64,000 nucleotides of DNA from Gordionus sp. m RMFG-2023. Its lineage: Eukaryota > Nematomorpha > Gordioida > Chordodea > Parachordodidae. The notes beneath the pieces were generated by a model. It saw only the letters and a program-made list of their open reading frames with translations, had not been told where the DNA came from and made no database searches. Within the stretch, counting starts at the first letter, position 1; every line of letters begins with the position of its first letter. The DNA is taken from NCBI RefSeq assembly GCF_954871325.1, contig NC_088775.1, forward strand, positions 80,763,561 through 80,827,560. Reading direction: 5' to 3'. Both the position numbers and the translations under genes were made by a program. This document shows positions 35,985-64,000 of this stretch, one piece after another.

Positions 35985-36880
35985 ATCGATAGCTAATCAA
36001 AAGATCTATTCAACTGGAGGTCAATCTCTCCCCCTTAATAGGCGAGTCTAGGTTTGGGGGTCAAGAATATTTTTATCAAAATTAAATATCGATATGGGTA
36101 TTAAATAATAGCTAATTTTAATATCTTTTGACTGAAAGTTTTCATTCTTGGTTATGATGGGTAGACTTGGTCTGGGAAGTGAATGGAGGGGGGGGGGCAA
36201 AAAATAATTTTTTTGATATGGGTATCAAATAAAAAGTAATTTAAATATTTTTTTTTATTGTAATAATAATAATCCCTCATACTAGGCGGGTTTAGGCCTT
36301 GGTGGGTCAGGAATATTTTTATCAACACAAAATATCTATGTGGGTATCAAATAAAAGCTAGTTTAAATATCTCTTGATTGTAATTATACTCTAAGTAGGC
36401 AGGAGGTCTTAGGTCAGGAATATTTATATAAACACAAAATATTGATATAGGAATAAAATAAAAGGTATTTTAAATATCTTTTGGCGGGTAAAAAAATATT
36501 TTTTTTAATATGGGCATCAAATAATAGGCAACTAAAATATTTTTTTTGTAATAATAATTAAACTCTAAATGGGCTCTAGGTCTTGGAGGGCCAGGAAATT
36601 TTTTATCAACACGATATGACTATAAAATACTAATTAAAATATTTTTCTACTAAAATAATAGTATTCACTTTTGGTCTCTTAATGGGTTGGATTAGGGCCG
36701 GAGGAGGGAGGGGTTAAAAATACTAATTTGATATGAGTATCAAATATAAGCTAATGAAAATCTCTAAAGACTATAATATAAAATATTAGTAAATGGTTGG
36801 GTCTAAGGCTTAGGTGGTCAGAATTTGTATAAAAATTTCATAATATATAAATTGAATAATGTTATCAAATACTTCGGAAG
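35985..36880 (+). repeat. degenerate tandem repeat, about 115-bp unit, seven to eight copies
   Basis: Units carry GATATGGGTATCAAATAA, AATATCTTTTGACTG-like and AGGTCTTGGTGGGTCAGG-like sequence, for example at about 36090, 36213, 36328 and 36728. Inverted relatives lie at 24740-25000. Confidence 0.8.
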
Positions 36881-37840
36881 TCCATTATTTATCAATAAAT
36901 ATATTCTACATATTTATTCTGCATATTATTAAAATGAACTTTCACATAAAATTATAATTAGATCACAATTTAATGTATTAATGGTTGGGATTTGCCTACA
37001 TAATATAAAATTCATTTGATTAAAACAATTCTTTTATGCGTTTATACCTAATCTCCCTTAGTGTAAATTAAGATTTATGATATTTATAAATTTTGTGTCA
37101 AACAACACAAACTTCGTTAAGAATGACTTAGCCTTTCTTTAATAGCCAGGTCTCAATATATTTACAAAATGTCTAGTTGGATATAATTTACAGGTAAGAA
37201 AGAGAATGAAGATAAAACATTTTAAATTTTTTTCGGTTACAATCCTGAACTTGAAATATATAATTTGCAGTGTTATTAATTTAGCGCGTTATTCCATATT
37301 TTTAGTATCGATAGCTTTAGCATGCTACCTTTTTTTTATAAAAAGAGAGATAGCGGTAGCACGTTACTAAATAAATAGAAAAAATTATTATAATAATTTT
37401 ATAATTAATTCTAAAATCATAATCTTTTTATTTTATTTTAAATTTACATTTACATTAAAAATATGCATTGTAAATATTTCAAAAACATATTTAAATCACG
37501 ACAGTAGAGATTGATAATAAAAATAATTTTGGTACAGATCATATCGACAAAGTAATATCCTTTTAAAATGATGATGATATGGAATTTTCTTTTCCTAAAT
37601 TCACAAAATATTTTAATCTCGAAAAAAAAAATTAATACAGGGTTTAAATTTTTCTGTAAGATGTGGCGGAAGGGGAAATTCCTACAAATCATTTTACAAC
37701 ATTGAATATATTCTTTCGGAGAGAACGAAAATTAAAATTGGCAACATATGGAAAGATAAAAATACTACAAACTCAATAGGCAATAGCATCGAAATATTTT
37801 AGCCAGACTGCCATCGTTTATTGCATATTTAATAGATTGA
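36881..37840. other. AT-rich, nothing recognised
   Basis: No supported coding region. An 80-codon minus frame at 37450-37692 has no recognisable features. Confidence 0.4.
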
Positions 37841-37844
37841 AATA

Positions 37845-38225
37845 AGCAAGATAATGTTTACAAAAATAAAATTTTCCATTGGGAATCACGTACTGATCCC
37901 AATAAATAAAATTGATAGATCAAATCTATGCCTCAAAAATATTGAAACCGAAATTATCCAAATGGAGAGCGAGAAATTATGGGTTGGAACTAATTTGAGA
38001 AAAATTGATTCCCCATTTTTAAAAACGAAGGTTCATAAATAAATAATTTATTAATTTGACTATTCCTAAAGACCATCTCCATAATAACAGCATCAAGAAG
38101 TGCATCTTCTTATGGTAATGGTAAATCAATTTGCAATTGCTAAAAAAGTTTCAACAATAAGAGATGCCAATGTTTTAAAAAGGCTATTGTTACTTGCAAC
38201 TATTGTTGCATTTAAAAAATTATAA
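37845..38225 (+). pseudogene. integrase-tail fossil (Ginger/KRBA2-like or gypsy-related)
   Basis: The segment around 37854-38042 contains FSIGNHVLIPINKIDRSN, resembling the domain after the integrase core in KRBA2-like and related integrase genes (G-x-x-V-x-I-P-x-x-x-x-DR). About 80 bases later a Cys cluster (CNC, RCQCFKK, CNYCC) resembles the Cys-rich tail of the same kind of protein. I treat this as the broken end of an integrase-bearing element. The integrase core itself is not seen upstream. Confidence 0.5.
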
Positions 38226-38444
38226 AAAAGTAAAATTTTCATTTTTTAAAGAACGCATGTTTTTTTTTTACCATTAACAATATTTATTTATTTCAAAATA
38301 ATTAGAGACACTAAAAGGATTTCAATCTAACATTGCTGAGGTTGTGAAACCACTCAAGGTAACAAAGCTACTGAGCAAATAATCTTCTCAAGATTTTATA
38401 GCAGAATTACTTTATTACGAAGATTAAACTATTTTTAATGACCA

Positions 38445-38960
38445 GTGAAATCATAGCATCAATTTAATAACAATTGATTCTTTTGCTGATAATTATTATG
38501 ATTTCAAAAGGTTGCTGTTCTAGATGTTTCAGCAATACAGGTACATTAAATATAATACTAATAATTTTTTAATTAGAGAGAGAATTCTAAAGCAATAATA
38601 AATAAAAAAAGAGCGAACCAGTTGGGAAAATTTTGACAGCATTGCAATGAATAAAACTAAATTAAGAAAAAGCATAACCATTTTATAAAGACCCATTTTT
38701 TTAAATAAACTTTATTAATTTTTGTTATACAACTTTAGAGATTGAGGCCAATCCTATCATGACTGGTCTGCGGAAATATTTTGATAAAATTTCTCGCCCA
38801 GCCTATTATATATTAATAAAAAACATAAGTTTAATTGTAAGCTTTGCAAAGTTTACTAACTTCTGCCCCTGTCCGCAGATATTTTGTTCAAGTTAAACTG
38901 CCTGAAAATTATTTTCGCACATTACCATTTTAAAATCCAGAGTTATTAAAAAATACTTTT
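38445..38960 (+). repeat. copy C of the duplicated segment (partial)
   Basis: Matches about 5990-6500: TATGATTTCAAAAGGTTGCT, TTCTAGATGTTTCAGCA, AGAAATTGAGGCCAATC-like and GAAAATTATTTTCGCA. Other parts of the duplicated unit are not adjacent here. Confidence 0.75.
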
Positions 38961-39246
38961 CAAATATATTTAGGTACAGATACTGATACATCATCTAAAC
39001 AGATATAATACATATAGTCTAAAACTATCTAGTTTATTATAATATGTAAGGTTTTCATAATGCTTAATTTAAGATTAATTTGTTAAAATTTAATCGAAGT
39101 GAGCTAAAAAATTTATTGAGTGGATATCATATCTATATACAAATGTATAATTAAAACAATAATTGTTAGATTTTAAATTTCATATATAAAACATATAATT
39201 AAATCATTATAAATAATAGTTAGATCTTAAATAAAACATTATCAAA

Positions 39247-39748
<502 letters not shown>

Positions 39749-40780
39749 TTATTAATGCACCCCCATCTATAAAGACATTTTTAACCATTACCATAGGAGA
39801 ATTTGATGGCAGAGTGGTTGTTTATTGGTATAACCATTAAATATATTAAAATTTCAACAGTAATTTAAAATCTTATTTTTGTGAATATCAAACCTTGTAT
39901 CAATATTTAAATATAATATTTCATCAGCAGATTTCTCTCAAAATCTGCTGGTCCAATTTTTTAAGCATATTCTCTAGGGTGAGATATACCTTTTTTTATA
40001 TATTTTTTTAAAGTTCTTTTTACTGTTTTTCTATATAAAATATATATATTTAATTTTTTGTATAATTTTTGATATATTCTTTTTTGTTTATTTTTAAATA
40101 TATTTTTTTAATATTGTTCGTATTTTTATATAATTTATTAAACTGAAACCGCCTTTTTAAAATATTTAAATAACTCTATAAATAGCGTCATTTAGCCATT
40201 AAAAAAATTAACTTATTTGATTTCTTTTCAGAGATTGTCTAGAAACATTGATCTAAAAATTAAGATATATATTATTTTTTAAATTAAAATAATAATATAA
40301 AGTTTATCATGTAGTCGTCTTTCATTTAAAATAAAATTTATATGGTTTACATTGGTATAAACACGTCATATTATTAAATTAATTTTATTCAAATATTATT
40401 ATTTTTAATATAAGAAAAATGATTTTAAAAATTATCTAAAATTTTTTGCGGGCACCCCCAGTCAAAGCATGGATAATAAGTTATATATTGTTAAGTGCGT
40501 ATCTATTTAATAAAAACAATTTAAAGATTCAACCCTATCAGGGCTCGCTGGTTCGGAAATTTCAGAAGATAAAGATTAGCGTAATTTAAGGTAAAAAATA
40601 TAATTTAAAAAGATAGTTTTAACCCATAATTTCCTTTATATAGCCATAGACTGTCCTCCTGGATTTCCGAACCGTACTACATAAACCCATAAACAGGTGT
40701 ACAAAGTAATAAGATATAGAAAGACATTAATCCATATTTTATTTGCCAATCTCTAGTATATATCGCGTTTAAGAATGATA
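39749..40780. other. AT-rich, nothing recognised
   Basis: No gene or repeat ends are visible. Confidence 0.4.
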
Positions 40781-42250
40781 ATAACGCGAAAGTGCGAGGG
40801 AGGGGGGGGGGTGATTATTGTTCCTCGGGAGCTACCATATGTTCCGACAATGGTGTTGATTGATAAGTTAACATTCTATAGAAGTGGATCGAAATCTTGT
40901 TCCAGCTTCTTGATTTCGTCTGCGTTAAAGTTGTCAACCTGTCAATTAGGTAGAGGGGCGTGGAGGCTCGGATCCAGGAATAGATCGATTTGTGTCAGAC
41001 CCCTTATGTCGATATCATGAAGCGTAGCTAAGGGGCCATCTTTGTCTATCCACTGGGGGCCTGGTCTCTCTGCCAAATTTTGCTCCGTAGCGATCCAAGT
41101 TAGGTTTCGTGCTAAATGGACAAAATTGAGAAATCCTATTAATAGCATTCTCCTCGTTACAAGATGTTCACAAGCGGGGGTGGATCCTCCTTTTTGATAA
41201 TTTTGTACGTTACTTGGCTATCTGTGAAAATCGTTGGGACTTTATTGTACTTGTTCAGGGAATATTTACAACTGACCCAAATGGCCAAATGCTCTGCCTG
41301 GTTGATATGGGGCATGGCTTGTTCTGGGATTCCTCATACTTCGCGTCGGCAAAAGTAAAGGAGTGTATCTCCGATCAGAAATCCCTATGTGAGTGGACGT
41401 GGCGTCTACTTAGATTATATTGACTGGGAAGGTGAAGGGATCCATAAACGCTACCATAACCTTGGGGTATGTCTTGAGATAATCTATGAGAGGAATATCC
41501 TCCCGATTGAGCATGGTTTTATAATACGAGCGAATACACTTGACAAGCACCTTATTGAGTAGGTATATGATTTAGAATACAGACTAATTCTAATGATCTC
41601 CCTCTCTATGCTCATGGATTGGAGGGAGTGTTTGTAGAGAATTAGTTGGTAGACAACCGGAATTTATTTTTCCGATCGACCGATGCTGTTTTATCCGGAA
41701 AGTTAATTTCAATGCCCAGGTGCGTAATCTTTTTCACTGTACAAAATGATTTAGATCAGTCCCCAGACAGTGGGAATTTGCAAGAAGTGCCCCTGAAGAC
41801 CAACTGATCGTTTACGTGGAAATTAATAATATCGTCTAAGTAAACCTAGTAATTAACATTCGTGATTGATTTTGCGAACAGATCCAGAGAATCCCGTTTT
41901 GAGGGGAATGGAGGGAAAACCCCTTATCCCATGGGGGGAGGTATTTAGCATTTGATCATGGCATATCCGAAGATTCTATGCCTACCCTGGGATAGGGGGA
42001 TAAAGTAGAAGGCTGATTTCAAGTTGATTTTGATTATCTTATTTGCAGGGGCAATCATTGGGATGGTTTTAAGTCGGAAAAGCTACTTAATAAAGATGCA
42101 CGAAACGTTGGAAAAATATAACAGTGGTTCCATTGCTCTTGGGGATCAGGAATAGGACGAACATAAGGTATCTTCGACGATCGCGGCTTGTACTAGTTGT
42201 GGAAGTATTGTGATATACTTGCTTGTTAATCTTATGAATCAATTTTTTAA
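40781..42250 (-). mobile_element. decayed retroelement, reverse transcriptase and RNase H remains
   Basis: Less AT-rich than the flanks. On the minus strand a YLDD-containing reverse transcriptase stretch lies near 41850 and RNase H-like sequence near 41300-41400. The element is broken in many places and old. Gypsy-like and DIRS-like origins both remain open; I see no terminal repeats. Confidence 0.6.
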
Positions 42251-44570
42251 ATAGCCATCATAATCCTCTATCTCTTGGTTATCAAATTTGGGGCAAATCC
42301 TAGTTTTAATTTATTCTTTTAAAATTTCTAAATACATACACAACTTTATATATATACACTTTAAACCTTTAACTTTCAAATATAATTGTCAAGGTAGAAC
42401 ATATAAGATATCAAAACGACTAGAAATGTAACACTGAAGTTTTTCGATTTTTATTTTGATCTTCAGGCTTTAATTTTCCTTTGTTATTCACGCATCTGTC
42501 AAAGCTTCCACTTCTTCCACCTGTACATTTTTGTTTATTATAAACCGTTCTTTACATTTTTCTCCTTACAAATTTCGCCAGAATTTTTGTGATATAGGCA
42601 ATTTTTACACACAAGTTAATTCTAAATATATTTTACTTTAATCACATTATTTCATTCCAACAAAAATTTTTTAATATTTATGACACAGGCAACTTTTACC
42701 TCTTAAAATTTAATTCTATACATATTTTAAAAACTTATCATATTATTACCAAGAAAATTTCTCCCTTTATTTCATCATTAATTTCTAAATTTATATTAAC
42801 CCTATTAATTTCCAAACTAATATCATTTTCTAACTTCAAGAACTTAATCTTTAACTTTGGTTATCATTTTCTCTTTACACAATTATTGTTTAAAATATCA
42901 GTGACCATGATTTGCCTCAATATTTATAATTTTTGTATCATTCAGAATTTCTGAAATATTATTCACCATATTTTCAATTTTACCAATCTCCGATACTTTA
43001 TTTTCCAAAAATTAATTTCTCATATTATTAAGATATCGCTCCTTTATTAAAGTTTTTATTTCACACATTTCTTATATTTGATCTACCATTTTTTATCCTT
43101 TATTACATCTTAATTTATCTCTAAATTTACACAATTCATATATTTCTAGAATATTAAAAAAATATTAATTTTCACAATTTCCCCTTTAAAATTCACCGGT
43201 GTTTTATTTTCCATTATTTCATTTTTCTTGTTATAAAACTCTCTAATTTCTCTCGGACGTTCTTGTTTTACATATTTACACGATTGGTTTCCTACCATTT
43301 TTAATATATACATTATTTCACCTTTTTAAACTCATTTTTATGAATCGGATAATTATTATTTTTATTTTCCCTCCTTTCTACTTTATTTTATGTCTAATTT
43401 ATTTTTATTTGTCGTATTATTAATTTGATTAAAAGATTTTTCCTGTGTAATAATCCTTTTTTCCCCTTTGGCAACCATACAGTCAAATATCTGAAGAATC
43501 TGCTGCATAATGTCCTATTTTTCTATTTAAAACATGTTATATCCGATGTATTCTTTCCATCATAATGTTCCATAGATTATCTCTTTATCTTGTATATTTC
43601 TTAGATTTATATCCGGTGTACACCGCTGGAAATGCTCATCTTTGCTCATAAGTCATACATTTGTAATGAAGTCCTCCTTTCCCACATTTTTCACAATATA
43701 TTATTTTAGGTATATCCTCTGCTAATCTATAAGTTGATACATAGAAATTTTATAAATTATGATTCTTATTACGACATCTTCCACAAACACATAAGTAAAA
43801 CTCTCTGCATCATTTACTCACATTCTCTGCTGAGCATATTTTCTGAAAACAAAACAGGGTCCACTTGGCCCTATCATCTGCGGCTGTCTCCTTCGATTTT
43901 AACTTCATTACACGTTTTGCCATTCATTACCTAATTAAATTCTGCTTCAATCTTCACACATTTTATCTGCTCTTCCATTTCTTTTATTTTCATTCTCATT
44001 TTTTCCCATTTCCAATCTCAAAATTTCCTTCTCCCTTTTTTTTATCTCGACTCTTTCCATTTCTTTCCTTTTCTTATTTTCAATTTCTTCTATTTCCTTT
44101 TCCTAGGTTCCATCTCGTCCATTATTTCTTTTCTTATTTCCTCGATTTCCTTTTTTCTAAAATCTTCTTTTTCTTTTTCATTTTTTCCTATTCCCAATTC
44201 TAATTTTAATTTTCCCAATTCATCCATTATTATTCCTCCAATTCCTTTTTATTTTATTTCTAAATTTCTCCCTTCCGATTCTATCCCAATTTTTCTTATT
44301 TTAACAATTCGATCTTTTTCTTTCTATTTTTCTAATTTCTCTAAATTCAAATTTTAATTTTTTAAATTATTTTCTACCATTTCATTTTTTTCTTTTTCAT
44401 AATCTTTAACGATATTAATTTTTTTAAATATCGTTAATGATATTTACTTTCCATTATTTCTCTTTTAAATATAGATATACCATAAATTATTCTTTCTTAT
44501 CCATCAATTTTTCCGTTAATTACAATATTTTTCTTCAATATATTCTTTAACTTATTTCTTTTGCATATAT
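42251..44570 (-). other. pyrimidine-rich region, possibly the front of the retroelement
   Basis: Strong T/C bias on the + strand, so Lys/Glu-rich when read on the minus strand. A Cys-rich stretch near 43640-43700 could be a gag-type zinc knuckle, which would place it upstream of the remains at 40781-42250. Phe-rich + strand frames (43734-44203) are composition artefacts. Confidence 0.35.
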
Positions 44571-44577
44571 TATGACA

Positions 44578-45784
44578 CATAGGCGTGGCCAGGATTTTCA
44601 TAAGGGGGGGGGAAATTAAAAAATTACCGGGGGCTTCGCTTTCAGACTCCATTTTAAGCGGGCCTTCGGCCCGCTTTTGCCCGGCCTTCGCCCGGGTTAC
44701 CTTAGTCTATATATAGTCATAAAATATTTTTACAAGATAGGAGGTTAATTTTAATAAAAAATAAGCCTGGAACAAATATAAAATATATTTTTATTAGTTT
44801 TTATAAAATATAATAAATTACTTGTATATACATTAATATAAAAGCATGGTAATAATTTATTCCAAACAAGTATAAGAAATTTATTTATAAAAAGTAAGTA
44901 GACATATAGTATATAGAATTAGTTACAAAATACTAGGTAAAATTCTACTTTTACAGACATATTTGACAGTTAGAGAATATATTACAGTTAATATTTTAAC
45001 AAATTCTACTAATCAATGCTCTTGATAATAAATATAGCAACAATTTGTATTCAATTATTTAACGCCATCTATTTATTTTAAATAAAACTTGATATTAAAA
45101 AATAATCATCATATTATTTATTCCACAATGTCTTTAAATGATATTTTCTGATGTTCCTATCAATATTTTATAGTTTTCTGTAAAATATATAATTCGCTAT
45201 ATTGGTAAAAATTATATGATTGTCATAGGATAATTGATAAAATAAGATATATTGTAAATCTACGACATATAATATTCCACTGTTTGTATTGTGCTTTAAT
45301 ATTTTTATTTAATTTATGATTTAATTTATCAATAGTTTTATAATTTTTTTTTACTTTTATTAAGATAAATAAATTAAAATTACTCACTTTATAAAAAATT
45401 ATATTTGATATATTATTTAGTAATTTTATGGATCTATTATTAATAATTATAATACATTTCACTTTTGCCTTTTCGGCTTATATTCCATTTCTTAAAAAAC
45501 ATTTTTAGTTCACTTTTTTTATATATAAATGCTTTTTTGCAAAAATGTATAAATTATGATGAATAGTTTTATAAAAAAATATCAACTTTTACATTCTTTC
45601 TTACAAATTATTGTCTAAGATATATGCATACATTTTTTGGGGTCAGGGAGTGGGGGGAGGACTATGGGGGGATATTTTTTATTCCTAAAATGATATTCAC
45701 AAAAAGTGATAAATTTGTGAAGAGGGAGGGGGGAATTTTCCCTTGCCCCCCCCACCCCCCTCCCCCCCCTTAGCTATGCTAATG
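44578..45784. mobile_element. non-autonomous hAT, 1.2 kb, related to 20711-22527
   Basis: The left end is CATAGGCGTGGCCAGG and the right end read inwards is CATTAGCATAGCTAAGG, each followed by a G-run. Flanking octamers TTATGACA and CAATGACA share six bases. About 44870-45110 matches 21240-21480, including AAAAAGTAAGTAGACATATA. Confidence 0.85.
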
Positions 45785-46956
45785 CAATGACATATATGTC
45801 ATTGATTATAGATCAATCTAATAAGTTCAATTAATATCAATCCTAAATAACTATTAATGTATTCAACGTATTTAAATGTTTTTATTTGTTTATTTCCAAA
45901 TCCTCTTTATGTTTCAATTTATATATTATTTTTACAGCGGTTTTTTTTAAAATTGGTATTTATATTATTTTTATAATCAATTTTTAAACTTCACTTTTAT
46001 ATTTAAAATTTTATCTTCTAAATTTGTGATCGTACAGTAGTATTTGGTTAAGCCAAATAAACCTATTTTTAGGTGTCTTTTAAGAAAGGAATCAACTAGT
46101 ATAGCAGTTAGTTATTTTTTTTAACTATAAGACTTTCTAATATTGGTTATAGAGAATGAAGTATAAATTTTATTCGTTTATTTAAATATTAATAATTTTA
46201 ACGTTATATATAATATTAATTTTTTTTACGAAGTCAGACTAGTTTTTAAACATATTATAAAGATTATATTAAGTTTATTTAAGAATTTTATAGGAAAAAT
46301 TTCAAACTGATATATGTGTTTTGTGTGATATTGTTTTACATAGTATATATATATAATAAATTTACGAATATATTATGATTCAATATTTATATGTAATTTA
46401 AAAACAAGATAAATAAAAAATAAATATTTTAACAATTATTTTAACTCTATCAACATCTATGATTAATGATCCTTCCTGTCGGTCATTAGGATTTGATTTA
46501 TAATGGGTAACATCATTATTCTACATATATACTAAATACTAATATATAAAAAAAAATGACTTTTTATTATATTAAAATTGCACAATCCCATTTTTCTAAG
46601 TTTCACGCATATATATTTACAGGCTCTCTTTATTTCTAATTCAAACTCAATAAGTAATTGAAATAGTTGAATATATTAGATTATTGTTTATAAATATCCA
46701 AGCAATATGAAGGAAAATAATTTACAAGGATCAAAAATTAATATTTTAAAATTGAATAAAAATGGAACAATATTTGACAAAATATCAAATGTTGAATTAT
46801 CTTTCAATACCACATGACCTGTCAGATATGAAATTTTAAACATCATTACTGAAATTCAGCCAATTTCTTTTTACAATAATTCAAATTTTATATTAAATAA
46901 TTATGTTACGATATATTTAGTTAAATCACAGTTTCAATTTTGATTTTGGAATTATC
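45785..46956 (+). other. upstream region of the MAP kinase gene
   Basis: AT-rich. It presumably contains the promoter and 5' UTR, but I cannot place a transcription start. No stop codon lies in frame within the 36 bases just before the ATG, so a further upstream coding exon is not excluded. Confidence 0.4.
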
Positions 46957-63802
<16,846 letters not shown>

Positions 63803-64000
63803 GTTAAATTTATATTTTAAATTTTATATCTCCTAAGGGTTTTAGCCCATTCAATGCAATTAATGTTGCACTGGGGTTTATAAAAATGAAAATCTGGGGG
63901 ACTTAAAAATGGATAATCTTTATAAGCTTACTATTAAATTATAACTATAAATGTAATAAATATTACATCTTGTTTTAAAATTATATAATTGATCCAATAA
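63803..64000 (+). other. intron 7, start
   Basis: Donor GTTAAATT; continues past the window end. Confidence 0.7.

Noticed and set aside
40775-41423. Plus-strand frames of 64-81 codons
   Set aside because: They lie over the decayed minus-strand retroelement and show no motifs.
43734-44203. Phe/Ser-rich frames
   Set aside because: Composition artefacts of a pyrimidine-rich strand.

Overview
This is an AT-rich (about three quarters A+T by eye) window from an animal nuclear genome. The only host gene I can support is an ERK-type MAP kinase on the + strand. I traced seven coding exons between 46957 and 63802. They join in phase and give residues 1-276 of a canonical metazoan ERK, and the last ~75-80 residues lie beyond the window. 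Wording such as SADD after the glycine loop, HENIIDIKDII and NEKAR leans towards arthropod or other ecdysozoan ERKs, but I would not name a species. There are no prokaryotic signatures.

Everything else is intergenic or intronic repeat DNA. (1) 392-3039 is a nearly complete hAT transposon with a perfect 8-bp target duplication and GC-rich subterminal arrays. (2) About 5990-31710 is a diverged tandem duplication. Copy A is split by a nest of elements: a hAT (6929-23354) contains a Helitron (7463 to about 20170), whose helicase gene is split by a 3.85-kb repeat-rich insertion (9342-13189). A further hAT-type element sits in the Helitron and another (20711-22527) in the outer hAT. Copy B (about 26570-31710) is unsplit at that point and carries a broken gypsy-type fossil instead. 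(3) 31.7-44.5 kb holds degenerate tandem repeats, simple repeats, an integrase-tail fossil and a decayed minus-strand retroelement. (4) 44578-45784 is a non-autonomous hAT related to 20711-22527.

The kinase introns are long and crowded. Intron 1 holds two short hAT MITEs and a LINE 3' fragment whose terminal 261 bp is repeated in inverted orientation. Intron 2 holds a larger hAT-like element with smaller ones inside. Intron 4 holds about 590 bp of TTTTC repeat. Most element boundaries rest on target-site duplications, terminal inverted repeats, or the uninterrupted paralogous copy.

The most unusual structures are the multi-level nest with its empty site in copy B, and the insertion in the Helitron helicase gene. 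The latter has 375-bp direct repeats at its ends and long inverted arms inside, and fits no standard class cleanly. I found no tRNA, rRNA, CRISPR or operon-like features.
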